Below, piece after piece: positions 56,807 to 64,000 of a DNA stretch of 64,000 nt (position 1 is its first letter; each line of letters begins with the position of its first letter). Below the pieces are notes generated by a model. The model saw nothing but the letters and a program-made list of their open reading frames with translations. It made no database searches and was not told the DNA's origin. Both the position numbers and the translations under genes were made by a program. Source of the DNA: Occultella glacieicola (GTDB taxonomy: Bacteria; Actinomycetota; Actinomycetes; Actinomycetales; Beutenbergiaceae); NCBI RefSeq assembly GCF_004353825.1, contig NZ_SMNA01000005.1, positions 1 to 64,000 on the forward strand, read 5' to 3'.

Positions 56807-57241
56807 TCAGGCCCAGTCGCGCCTCAGCAAGCCGTACACCCAGGAATCGGACACGGCACCGTTGACGATGCAGTCCGCGCGTAGTGTCCCCTCACGCACG
56901 AAGCCAAGTTTCTCCAGCACGCGCGCCGATGCCCCGTTGCGGGTATCGGTCTCGGACTGGACCCGGTTGAGGTCGAGCGTGTCGAAAGCCCACTGGAGCA
57001 GGACGCGCGCCGCTTCCGTCGCATAGCCGTGGCCCCACGCAGCCTCCTTGAGGCAGTAGCCAAGGGAGGCGCTTCGGAAGTCAGCATCCCAACTGTTGAA
57101 GGTGCACCAGCCGACGAACGTGCCGTCGGACCTGCGCTCGATGGCCAGCCGTGCGCCGCTGCCATCCTCCGCCATCCGTCGGCACCCGGCCATGAAGCGC
57201 GCGACCGAGGTCGGGTCGGTCGATCCGCAGTCGTTCGGCAT
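56807..57241 (-). CDS. RimJ/RimL-type GNAT, N terminus probably frameshifted
   Basis: 144 residues counted from ATG 57241 (MPNDCGSTDPTSVARFM). The C-terminal GNAT core is intact: RMAEDGSGARLAIERRSDGT, AWGHGYATEAARVLLQWAFD (acetyl-CoA loop) and NGASARVLEKLGFVREGTLR. Normal family members have ~30 more N-terminal residues with the LDDV signature. In another frame upstream, FTLDDVYLAAIEVPVVQPDR is visible near 57220-57300, so a frameshift has probably split the gene. Confidence 0.68.
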   Translation of the reverse strand: MPNDCGSTDPTSVARFMAGCRRMAEDGSGARLAIERRSDGTFVGWCTFNSWDADFRSASLGYCLKEAAWGHGYATEAARVLLQWAFDTLDLNRVQSETDTRNGASARVLEKLGFVREGTLRADCIVNGAVSDSWVYGLLRRDWA

Positions 57242-57552
57242 CCCGGTCGGGCTGGACCACGGGTACCTCGATGGCGGCGAGGTAGACGTCGTCGAGAGTG
57301 AACGCGGTCCCGCTGACGAACCGCATGCCGCGGCGACGGCACGCGGGACGCAGGGCATCCAGCCACGCCTGGGCTGCCGGTGATCGCCTCGCCACGTCTC
57401 ACTGTCCCACGGCCGCGTCGCCCGGTTCCGCCATGAATGAGCCGGGCCCAACCCCTGTGCCGACCGGATCTGGACCACACGCTGCACCGGAGCACCAACG
57501 AGTATCAGCGGGTGGAACCATCACCACGTAGCCTCACGAGGCTGCGCGGGCC
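57242..57552. other. 311-bp stretch with only a GNAT N-terminal remnant
   Basis: Between the GNAT and the kinase stop there is no intact gene. The minus strand near 57220-57320 encodes FTLDDVYLAAIEVPVV in a frame different from the GNAT gene downstream. The remainder (to 57552) shows no supported coding sequence, RNA or repeat. Confidence 0.5.
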
Positions 57553-58101
57553 TCACGGGACCCGTCGGCCGGGAGCACTCCATCCGACATCGGCAAGGAC
57601 CTTCCTGAGGGCCGCGTGCTCGCTGTGGCCCGCATCGAAGATCACTTCCCCAAGGTCGTCGATGCGGTCACCGGCGACGTACCAGGATGTGACCTGCTCC
57701 TCGGTGACCTCGACAGCGAGCGGTTTGGTGCGGTGCCGCCTCAGGGTCTCCCCCAGTTCCAGTTCGTAGTAGTACGCGCGTGTGAGGCCCAGATGGTCCG
57801 CACGCAGTTGGGTGAGCATCTCGCCGTATATCTCGGCGTGCAGGATGCCTTCGATGACGACGTCGAGCCCGTGATCGAGCGCAAAGCGCGCCGACATGTC
57901 GATGTACGGAACACTCAGCGCACCCGGGCGATCACGGACGTGGAGGATCTCCCGCCGAAGCACGTCGTGCCCGATGATCGCGACACCACGCGGACGCGCC
58001 TGCCGAATGGAGCGCGCCAAGTGCGACTTCCCGCTTCCGGAGTTCCCACGGATGATGATCAGTCTCGAGGAGTCGGAACCAACCCGGGCCCCTTCGCTCA
58101 C
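57553..58101 (-). CDS. P-loop kinase of the zeta-toxin-like group
   Basis: 182 residues from GTG. Walker A IRGNSGSGKSHLARSIRQA, then GHDVLRREILHVRD, the DVVIEGILHAEIYGEM catalytic region and LRRHRTKPLAVEVTEEQVTS (Arg-rich lid), a layout common in AAA/zeta-type kinases of unknown substrate. The GTG overlaps the stop of a HigA remnant by 4 bp. Zeta toxins phosphorylate UDP-GlcNAc, but most similar actinobacterial proteins are uncharacterised; toxicity is not assumed. Confidence 0.8.
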   Translation of the reverse strand: MSEGARVGSDSSRLIIIRGNSGSGKSHLARSIRQARPRGVAIIGHDVLRREILHVRDRPGALSVPYIDMSARFALDHGLDVVIEGILHAEIYGEMLTQLRADHLGLTRAYYYELELGETLRRHRTKPLAVEVTEEQVTSWYVAGDRIDDLGEVIFDAGHSEHAALRKVLADVGWSAPGRRVP

Positions 58102-58244
58102 GGGACATCGAGCGGCGTGACCGCGGCGACCCGTTCAGGCAGAGTCCGACGTGCGAGGCGCGGCCCGTGGTTCGACTGCACGTTCATCCAGAGCTCCTCT
58201 GCGGTCCCGACGTAGCGCCGGCGGATAGCGGTCTTCGAGTCGGA
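58098..58244 (-). pseudogene. HigA-type antitoxin C-terminal remnant
   Basis: The last 48 codons in one frame read SDSKTAIRRRYVGTAEELWM then NVQSNH, ending VAAVTPLDVP. The other HigA gene at 59412-59687 has TALRLGRYFGIEPQFWLNLQ and ends VAAITPLQVA, which aligns well. The DNA-binding HTH is missing here. Its stop overlaps the kinase start by 4 bp. Remnant of an earlier HigA copy, or of an HTH-kinase pair. Confidence 0.65.
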
Positions 58245-58331
58245 CGATGTCACGTTGGGGCGGAGCTCGGCCACCGTCCGGCACAGCGCAACGTCCGGAT
58301 GGCTGGCCGGCCGCGAGCATAGGGTGCTCTC

Positions 58332-58925
58332 ATGCCTCCTCCCCGCACCATCCCCCTGTTGCCGTGCGCCGACATCGGCGAGATCGAGACGTTCTTCGCC
58401 GCCCTGGGATTCCGCACCACCTACCGTCAGGACCGACCCTATGCGTGCCTCGGGGTCAACGGTCACGGGTTCGACCTGCAGTACTACGGCCTGGACGGTC
58501 ACACACCAGAGTCCTCGCACAGCTCCTGCCTCGTCATCGTCACGGACACAGGCCCGATCTGGGAGGAGTTCGCGTCGGGACTGCGCGAGGCCTATGGCCG
58601 CCTCCCGGTGAAGGGATTCCCGCGCATCACGAGGCCGCGCCCCCGAAAGAACGCCGGCGGGCTGAGCGGCTTCAGTCTCGTCGACCCGGCCGGCAACTGG
58701 ATTCGATTCTTCCGCGACGGCGATTCGGAGGCCGCGCTCTCCGAAGTCAGTCGGCTGGGTGAGGCCGTTCGGAACGCCGTCGTGCTCGCGGACAGCAAAG
58801 GGGACGTAGCCCAGGCCGCCAAGATCCTCCAGGGTGCGATCAATCGCGCAACCGCTGACGATCCAGCGCACGACGAAGCCAGAAGTCTCCTCTCCGAACT
58901 GACCGAGCGCCTACCGGAGGCCTGA
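58332..58925 (+). CDS. VOC family protein with C-terminal helical extension
   Basis: 197 residues from ATG 58332. N-terminal VOC domain: IPLLPCADIGEIETFFAALG, YACLGVNGHGFDLQYYGLDG and GFSLVDPAGNWIRFFRDGDS. An extra C-terminal ~55-residue helical pair (AVVLADSKGDVAQAAKILQG then ARSLLSELTERLPEA) resembles a TPR-like arm and distinguishes it from the other VOC proteins in the window. Similar to bleomycin-resistance-type proteins. Confidence 0.87.
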   Translation: MPPPRTIPLLPCADIGEIETFFAALGFRTTYRQDRPYACLGVNGHGFDLQYYGLDGHTPESSHSSCLVIVTDTGPIWEEFASGLREAYGRLPVKGFPRITRPRPRKNAGGLSGFSLVDPAGNWIRFFRDGDSEAALSEVSRLGEAVRNAVVLADSKGDVAQAAKILQGAINRATADDPAHDEARSLLSELTERLPEA

Positions 58926-59059
58926 GTCAGGCACTCGCTCATACGTTGAAACCGAGCTCGCCACCGCATCAGCGAGCACATGATGCGGCACAGAGTCGAG
59001 ATGTGCGCCGGTCGCGGCCGCACAAACGGCCTGACGCCGCGTTGCGCCGGACGTCGTCG

Positions 59060-59383
59060 TCATGCTCGTGGCATCCCATTCGCTCCGAACTCGATGCCCT
59101 CGGCCTCCAGCCGTTTCCGTGCCGCGTGATGAACCACACCGCGTTGGCGCGGTTCCTCCTCCAACAGCCTGAGCAGCGTGCCGCGCTCGGTATTCTCGTG
59201 TTCGACAACTGCGATCCGCACGCTCCAGAACGGATCCGCCGCGAATCGGTCGAGCACTCGCGCCGTCGCCGACGAGTTCATCGAGAACGCGGACGCGCCG
59301 TCGAACAACGGCTTGCGCACTGTCCCACCGACCCGAACGACGAGAGCCGCTGCGTTACCACCCGACAGCAACTCTTCCGTCAC
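59060..59383 (-). CDS. Short chimeric frame: phosphotransferase start plus LRV-like repeat
   Basis: 107 residues. The first ~33 (MTEELLSGGNAAALVVRVGG, TVRKP) resemble the N terminus of aminoglycoside phosphotransferase-like kinases (GGN then VVRVG-TVR-P). From residue ~35 the sequence changes to a variant LRV/HEAT-type repeat: ATARVLDRFAADPFWSVRIA and HHAARKRLEAEG. Neither family is complete, so this looks like two broken genes joined. Its expression is uncertain. The 485-bp gap 58926-59411 contains nothing else supported. Confidence 0.45.
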   Translation of the reverse strand: MTEELLSGGNAAALVVRVGGTVRKPLFDGASAFSMNSSATARVLDRFAADPFWSVRIAVVEHENTERGTLLRLLEEEPRQRGVVHHAARKRLEAEGIEFGANGMPRA

Positions 59384-59411
59384 CCGTCCACTCGATCGGA
59401 GTGCTCGCCGT

Positions 59412-59687
59412 TCACGCCACCTGCAGCGGCGTGATTGCCGCTACCTGCTCAGCTACTCGATCCTCAGCAACCTCCACGTCGTAACGGGACTGCAGATTGA
59501 GCCAGAACTGCGGCTCGATCCCGAAGTAGCGACCCAGCCGCAGCGCGGTGTCGGCCGTGACGGCACGCTTGCCATGCACGATCTCGTTGGTACGCCGCGG
59601 CGGCACGCCGATCGACACAGCGAGCTTGTTCTGGGTGATGCCGAACCCCTCGATGAAGTCCTCCATCAAGACCTCACCGGGATGCAC
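59412..59687 (-). CDS. higA: HigA-type antitoxin (XRE), probable start-codon loss
   Basis: 91 residues from GTG 59687. HTH: NKLAVSIGVPPRRTNEIVHG, KRAVTADTALRLGRYFGI, C terminus VAEQVAAITPLQVA. Homologues usually begin a few residues earlier (AEKLYPPVHPGEVL). The upstream codon in the expected position is ACG at 59709-59711, four bases after AGGAGG, where ATG would be expected; the start may be mutated. The partner HigB is a stump immediately upstream. Activity is doubtful. Confidence 0.75.
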   Translation of the reverse strand: MHPGEVLMEDFIEGFGITQNKLAVSIGVPPRRTNEIVHGKRAVTADTALRLGRYFGIEPQFWLNLQSRYDVEVAEDRVAEQVAAITPLQVA

Positions 59688-59719
59688 CGGCGGGTAGAGC
59701 TTCTCAGCCGTCTCTCCTC

Positions 59720-59788
59720 CTAGTGATGGTCCACGATCTGCACGTCCTCGGCACCAGCATCGGTCCAGACCGGTATATAACGTCTTGC
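59720..59788 (-). pseudogene. HigB-type toxin C-terminal stump
   Basis: About 22 codons ending in a stop read RRYIPVWTDAGAED then VQIVDHH, which resembles the C terminus of HigB/RelE toxins. The rest of the toxin is absent; the remaining frame runs into the ychF terminator hairpin (59771-59814), marking the deletion edge. It lies in the usual order, toxin first, then higA. Confidence 0.5.
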
Positions 59789-59814
59789 GTCAATAACGCT
59801 AGACGTTAAACCGG
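59771..59814 (-). terminator. Terminator hairpin at the end of ychF
   Basis: A long imperfect hairpin: TAACGTCT (59778-59785) pairs with AGACGTTA (59801-59808), and after a T-T mismatch GCGT pairs with ACGC around the loop CAATA; outer CGGT and ACCG arms extend the stem. It overlaps the last codons of ychF on the minus strand and marks the boundary of the damaged region. Confidence 0.6.
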
Positions 59815-60884
59815 AACTCCACCACGTCGCCGTCGGCCATCACGTAGTCCTTGCCCTCGATCCGCACCCGGCCGCGGGCCTTCGCCTCGGCCATCGACCC
59901 CGCGCCGACGAGGTCGTCGAACGAGACCACCTCGGCCTTGATGAAGCCGCGCTGGAAGTCTGTGTGGATCACCCCGGCCGCCTGCGGTGCGGTCCAGCCC
60001 TTGTGGATCGTCCAGGCCCGGGACTCCTTGGGACCTGCGGTCAGGTAGGTCTGCAGCCCGAGGGTGTCGAACCCGACCCGGGCCAGCTGGTCCAGGCCGG
60101 CCTCCTCCTGGCCGGTCTCGGCGAGCATCTCGGCGGCCTCCTCCGGTTCCAGCTCGACCAGTTCCGCCTCGAACTTGGCGTCCAGGAAGATCGCCTCGGC
60201 CGGGGCGACCAGCTCGCGCAGCTCGGCCTGCATGGACGCATCGGCGAGGCCCTCGTCGTCGGTGTTGAACACGTAGATGAACGGTTTCGCGGTCATCAGC
60301 CCGAGTTCGGCGACGATCTCCGGGTCGAGACCGGCCGCGTCGCCACCGGCGGAGATCGTGGTGCCCGCCTCGAGCAGGGCGAGCGCGCCCCGGGCGGTCT
60401 CGAGCACCTTGGCGTCGGTCTTCTTGCCCTTGACCTCCTTCTCGAGCCGCGGGATCGCCTTCTCGAGGGTCTGCAGGTCGGCCAGGATCAGCTCGGTGTT
60501 GATGGTCTCGATGTCGTCCTTCGGGGACACCTTGCCGTCCACGTGGACCACGTCCGGGTCCGCGAACGCCCGGGTGACCTGGCAGATCGCGTCCGCCTCC
60601 CGGATGTTCGCGAGGAACTTGTTCCCCAGGCCCTCGCCCTCGCTGGCGCCCTTGACGATGCCCGCGATGTCCACGAACGAGACCGTGGCCGGCAGGATCC
60701 GCTCGCTGCCGAAGATCCCCGCCAGGACGTTCAGCCGCTCGTCCGGGAGCGGGACCACCCCGATGTTCGGCTCGATCGTCGCGAACGGGTAGTTCGCCGC
60801 GAGCACGGTCGCGCGGGTCAGCGCGTTGAACAGGGTGGACTTGCCGACGTTGGGCAGGCCGGCGATGCCAATAGTGAGAGCCAC
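59799..60884 (-). CDS. ychF: Redox-regulated ATPase YchF (Obg-family GTPase fold)
   Basis: 361 residues. Start is the GTG 60884 (VALTIGIAGLPNVGKS). P-loop IAGLPNVGKSTLFNALT, the NYPFATIEPNIGVVPLPDER switch, VDIAGIVKGASEGEGLGNKF, and the C-terminal TGS domain KARGRVRIEGKDYVMADGDV. YchF binds ATP rather than GTP in many organisms and acts in translation/oxidative stress. Normal length. Ends in the hairpin at 59771-59814. Confidence 0.96.
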   Translation of the reverse strand: MALTIGIAGLPNVGKSTLFNALTRATVLAANYPFATIEPNIGVVPLPDERLNVLAGIFGSERILPATVSFVDIAGIVKGASEGEGLGNKFLANIREADAICQVTRAFADPDVVHVDGKVSPKDDIETINTELILADLQTLEKAIPRLEKEVKGKKTDAKVLETARGALALLEAGTTISAGGDAAGLDPEIVAELGLMTAKPFIYVFNTDDEGLADASMQAELRELVAPAEAIFLDAKFEAELVELEPEEAAEMLAETGQEEAGLDQLARVGFDTLGLQTYLTAGPKESRAWTIHKGWTAPQAAGVIHTDFQRGFIKAEVVSFDDLVGAGSMAEAKARGRVRIEGKDYVMADGDVVEFRFNV

Positions 60885-60930
60885 GGAATAGCAGTGTACG
60901 GGCCCGCGACGGGGCGCCCGGGCAGCCGCC

Positions 60931-62523
60931 TCACGCGTAGGACATGACCTGCTGGAGCAGCTCGGGACCACGGCGGTCGAAGATCCGCGCACCCCACCGG
61001 ATGCCGAGCAGCATCACCGCGACCCCCTCGACCACACCGACTCCCAGCGTCAGCCAGCCGAGCAGCGCGCTGGAGGTGAGCAGGGCCGCGATCGCGAGCG
61101 CGAGATACGGCAGCGACACCACCATGCTCGCGAGGGATCCGAGGCCCTGCGAGATCATGGTGGCCATGGCTGCCCCCTGGGGTTGCTTGAACGGGCTGTC
61201 GCCGGGTTTGGGCGTCGGGTACAGCAGCCGGGCCGATGTCACGCTGGACACCCCGAGCGAGACCCCGAGCGCCCCGAGGGACGCGCCGAGTACGACCGGG
61301 GCGAGGTCCCACCGTCCGGTCACCCCGAGGGAGATCGCCGCGAAGGCGGCCACCACGACCAGCCCGGGGATCCCGACGGCGAGTACCCGGCCCGTCCGGT
61401 CGTCGCGCCCCGAGACGCCGGTCGCCACGTGCAGCGCGAACGCGCTGCTGTCGTAGGAGATGTCCGCGGAGATCGCGTAGCCCAGGATCCACGCGGTCAG
61501 CGGCGCGAGGATCAACAGGATCTCGTTCGCGGACCCGCCGCCGACCGCGAGCAGCACCACCGGCAGCAGCGGGATCACGGCGACCGACCCGGAGTAGCGC
61601 GGGTCGCGGAACCAATAGGTCAGCGCCCGGGCCGCCACGGCCCCGGCGGGGGTGGCCGGCGTCCGGTCGAACCAGCCCAGCCCCTTCGACCGGCCCTTGC
61701 CCGCCCCCGCCGTGGGCGGGGACACCAACGACCGAGCGAGCGAGACGTCCCACAGCCACCACAGCAGACCCAGGGCGAAGCCGGCGATCAGCAACCGGGC
61801 GAGCGCGAGGAGCCATTCGCCGTCGTGCACCGATCCGGCGAGCCCCCACGGGGCACCCAACGGCGTCCACCCGGCCATCCGGGCGACCTGTTCGAGCAGC
61901 GCCGGGATCTGCTCGGCCAGGCCCGATCCGCCCTCCTCCAGGCGGGCGGCACCCCAGGCGAACGCGGGCCCGACCAGCATGATCGGCACGAACGCCGCGA
62001 TCGTGAGCACCTCGCGGTAACGGCGCGACTCCAGCAACGGGGCCAACGCCGTCGTGATCGCCCGGGACCCGACCACGCAGAGCGCGACGGCGAGCGCGCC
62101 GCCGACCAGGGCGGCCAGCAGCGTCGCTGGCTCGCGGACCCAGGCCAGCGCCATGCCGAGGGCGAGCGCGACCATGGCGAAGCCCGGCACCGAGGTCAGG
62201 CCGGCCGCGGTCAGGCCGGCGAGCAGGCTGCGCCTGGGCACCCCGTAGGTGACGAGCCGCTGTGGGTCCAGCGTGGCGTCCACGCCGAAGGCGAACAGCG
62301 GGACCACCCACCAGGCGAGCACGGTCACGGCCCCGACGATCGTGACCACGTCCGTGGTGATGTGCGGGTCCGCGCGGACCCCGACGACGGTGCCGAAGAC
62401 GGCCATGACGACCAGGCCGGCCGCGTACAGGGCCGCGAGGATGAAGCCGATCAACTGCCAGACGCTGCGCTTGAAGCTGTTCGCCATCAGCGTCAGGCGC
62501 AGCCTCACGAAGAGCGCAACCAT
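60931..62523 (-). CDS. ABC-type exporter permease
   Basis: 530 residues from ATG 62523. About twelve TM helices: RSVWQLIGFILAALYAAGLV, VVTIVGAVTVLAWWVVPLFA, LLAALVGGALAVALCVVGSR, VAVIPLLPVVLLAVGGGSAN and GVTGRWDLAPVVLGASLG among them. The soluble loops have no catalytic motifs. It overlaps the ATPase gene by 19 bp and is its membrane partner, probably an ABC-2 exporter of unknown substrate. Confidence 0.86.
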   Translation of the reverse strand: MVALFVRLRLTLMANSFKRSVWQLIGFILAALYAAGLVVMAVFGTVVGVRADPHITTDVVTIVGAVTVLAWWVVPLFAFGVDATLDPQRLVTYGVPRRSLLAGLTAAGLTSVPGFAMVALALGMALAWVREPATLLAALVGGALAVALCVVGSRAITTALAPLLESRRYREVLTIAAFVPIMLVGPAFAWGAARLEEGGSGLAEQIPALLEQVARMAGWTPLGAPWGLAGSVHDGEWLLALARLLIAGFALGLLWWLWDVSLARSLVSPPTAGAGKGRSKGLGWFDRTPATPAGAVAARALTYWFRDPRYSGSVAVIPLLPVVLLAVGGGSANEILLILAPLTAWILGYAISADISYDSSAFALHVATGVSGRDDRTGRVLAVGIPGLVVVAAFAAISLGVTGRWDLAPVVLGASLGALGVSLGVSSVTSARLLYPTPKPGDSPFKQPQGAAMATMISQGLGSLASMVVSLPYLALAIAALLTSSALLGWLTLGVGVVEGVAVMLLGIRWGARIFDRRGPELLQQVMSYA

Positions 62524-63407
62524 GCCAACCCCTCCGCGCTCTGCCGCCCGCCGACCAGGTCGACGAACCGGTCCTCCAGACTGGCCCCGGCCCGGACCTC
62601 GTCGACCGTGCCCGCCGCGAGGATCCGCCCGGAGGCGATGATCGCGACGTGGTCGCACATGCGCTGCACCAGGTCCATCACGTGCGAGGAGACCACCACG
62701 GTGCCGCCGCTGCGCACGTAGGACGCGAGGATGTCGCGGATGTTCGCCGCGGAGACCGGGTCGACGGCCTCGAACGGCTCGTCGAGCACGAGGATCGCCG
62801 GCGCGTGGATCAGCGCGGACGCCAGGGCGACCTTCTTGGTCATGCCGGCGGAGTAGTCGACCACGAGCGTCTTCGCGTCCGCGGCCAGGTCGAGCGCGCG
62901 CAGCAGGTCCGCGGTGCGCTCGGCGACGACGTCCCGGTCCATGCCGCGCAGGAGCCCGGCGTAGGTGATCAGCTGTTCGCCGGTGAGCCGGTCGAACAGA
63001 CGCACGCCGTCGGGCAGGACCCCGAGCCGGCGCTTGCCCGCGACCGGGTCGGACCAGAAGTCGGCGCCGTGGATGCTCACGGTGCCGAAGTCGGGGCGGA
63101 GCAGGCCGGTGGCCATCGACAGCATGGTGGTCTTCCCGGCGCCGTTCGGCCCGACGATCCCGTAGAAGGAGCCGCTCGGGACGTCGAGGTCGACGCCGGC
63201 GACGGCGGTCTTGTCACCGAACCGCTTCCACAGGCCGCGGATCGAGAACGCGGCGTTCGGGTCCGGAGGCGGCGGCGGTGCGGTGGGCTGCGGAGCGCCC
63301 TGGGGCTGGCCGGCGACCGGCCGCGGTGGCCGGAGCGCATCGGGCGCGGGTGGGGCGAAGGGGTCCAGGCGGGGCGGACCCGAGGGCGGCGGTTGCTGGG
63401 CGGACAT
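62505..63407 (-). CDS. ABC transporter ATP-binding protein
   Basis: 300 residues. A Pro-rich disordered N-terminal tail (~50). Walker A GIVGPNGAGKTTMLSMATGL, the signature YSAGMTKKVALASALIH (the ABC-2-type form of LSGGQ) and Walker B ILVLDEPFEAVDPVSAANI with the H-loop VVVSSHVMDLVQRM. Operon with the permease (19-bp overlap). Probably an exporter ATPase. Confidence 0.92.
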   Translation of the reverse strand: MSAQQPPPSGPPRLDPFAPPAPDALRPPRPVAGQPQGAPQPTAPPPPPDPNAAFSIRGLWKRFGDKTAVAGVDLDVPSGSFYGIVGPNGAGKTTMLSMATGLLRPDFGTVSIHGADFWSDPVAGKRRLGVLPDGVRLFDRLTGEQLITYAGLLRGMDRDVVAERTADLLRALDLAADAKTLVVDYSAGMTKKVALASALIHAPAILVLDEPFEAVDPVSAANIRDILASYVRSGGTVVVSSHVMDLVQRMCDHVAIIASGRILAAGTVDEVRAGASLEDRFVDLVGGRQSAEGLAWLRSS

Positions 63408-63509
63408 GGCACCACCGTAGGCGGTGTCCGGGCCCGACGGCGGAGCGTGGGTTCGCCGTCAGCGCGTCAGTTCCGCGCATTGTCGGTGACCGATGCGAGA
63501 GTGGAGGAC

Positions 63510-64000
63510 ATGGACGTCATCGGGGTTCTTCTGGCCGTCGCGGCGCTGTTCGCGGGCGTCGCCGCAGGGTGGTTCGCCGGCCGCGCGGGCGGTGCCGGAC
63601 TGCGCGAGCAGCTCGCCTCCGAACGCAGGTCCGCCGAGCAGCAGGTGACCACCCTGGAGCGCGCCCACACCGAGCGGGTCGGGGCCCTCGAGCGCAACGG
63701 GGCCGAGCAGGTCGCCGCGCTCGAGCGTGCCCAGGCGGCCCGGCTGGAGGACGAGCGGGCCGGCTTCGCCGAACGCCTCGCGGCCCAGCAGGAGCACTTC
63801 ACGCAGCGGCTCGAGCAGCAGGCCGAGGCCGCGCGCGAGCGGTTGGGCGCGGAACGCGCCGACGCCCAGGGCCGCCTCGAGACGGAGCGGGCGGCCGCCC
63901 GAGAACGGCTCGAGGCCGAGCAGGCCGCCACGAAGGAGCGTCTGGACGAGATGCGCGCGGATCAGAAGCGACTCTCGGACGACTTCGAGGCCCTGTCCCG
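63510..64000 (+). CDS. rmuC: RmuC-like protein, 5' part only (window edge)
   Basis: Open from ATG 63510 to the last base, at least 163 residues. N-terminal TM helix (VIGVLLAVAALFAGVAAGWF), then an uninterrupted Glu/Arg/Ala coiled coil (QLASERRSAEQQVTTLERAH; AAARERLEAEQAATKERLDE). This matches RmuC (DNA recombination/rearrangement protein), whose C-terminal nuclease-like domain would lie beyond the window. GTGGAGGAC precedes the ATG. Confidence 0.75.
   Translation, partial: MDVIGVLLAVAALFAGVAAGWFAGRAGGAGLREQLASERRSAEQQVTTLERAHTERVGALERNGAEQVAALERAQAARLEDERAGFAERLAAQQEHFTQRLEQQAEAARERLGAERADAQGRLETERAAARERLEAEQAATKERLDEMRADQKRLSDDFEALS

Noticed and set aside
57553-58101. Calling the P-loop kinase a functional zeta toxin
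   Set aside because: Motifs show a kinase, but no intact antitoxin is present and most relatives are uncharacterised, so toxicity is not claimed.
62505-63407. Signature YSAGMTKK as a broken ABC motif
   Set aside because: YSxGMxKK-type signatures are normal in ABC-2 exporter ATPases.

Overview
The window is high-GC, gene-dense DNA from an actinobacterium, with short intergenic gaps, many 4-bp stop/start overlaps and frequent GTG starts. Three features point to Actinomycetota: a biotin-dependent acyl-CoA carboxylase with a small epsilon subunit, a mycothiol-type MshB deacetylase, and the actinobacterial DapD/DapC/FdxA set. The monomeric isocitrate dehydrogenase fits this too. The absence of mycolic-acid genes and the general gene content suggest Micrococcales (Cellulomonas/Beutenbergia/Ruania-like). 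That narrower placement is a guess.

Layout. 0-6.4 kb: the 3' part of a regulator, a DUF421 protein, acyl-CoA carboxylase beta and epsilon subunits, then a five-gene minus-strand module that looks like a type VII secretion (ESX) accessory unit (two YbaB-like proteins, an EspC-like protein, a WXG-type protein and a two-TM protein). 6.5-12.3 kb: a DUF885 peptidase, membrane and lipoproteins, an SDR gene divergent from its TetR regulator over three copies of a palindromic operator, and Maf. 12.5-22.4 kb: carboxylase alpha subunit, a NUDIX-NYN fusion, dapD, a tandem pair of membrane-protein paralogues, citrate synthase, dapC and fdxA. 22.4-28.6 kb: VanW protein, flavin reductase, MshB fused to a membrane domain, and TypA.

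28.7-36.1 kb: a peptide/oligopeptide ABC importer (fused ATPases, two permeases, lipoprotein), interrupted by an oppositely oriented PH-domain-like gene. 36.2-45.1 kb: a decayed acetyltransferase, monomeric isocitrate dehydrogenase, a SnoaL-like/XRE regulator pair over two inverted repeats, an AI-2E-family membrane protein, DinB, a G6PDH-family enzyme and an MFS exporter. 45.3-52.5 kb: an MFS remnant, a RidA plus double Gfo/Idh/MocA operon, a damaged GPP34 gene, an SHOCT/SulP/VOC operon and a nucleotidyltransferase.

52.5-59.8 kb is accessory in character: small GNAT, VOC, SRPBCC, ArsR, haemoglobin and immunity-like genes, several with frameshifts or truncations (ASCH/nitroreductase, GNAT, two HigA copies, a HigB stump, a phosphotransferase/LRV chimera). 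59.8-64 kb returns to conserved genes: ychF, an ABC exporter pair and the start of an RmuC-like gene.

The most interesting items are the ESX-like module, a shared palindrome upstream of both carboxylase loci, the symmetric operators of the TetR and ArsR units, and the toxin-antitoxin graveyard around 58-59.8 kb. All assignments come from reading sequence and from knowledge of protein families; no database search was run.
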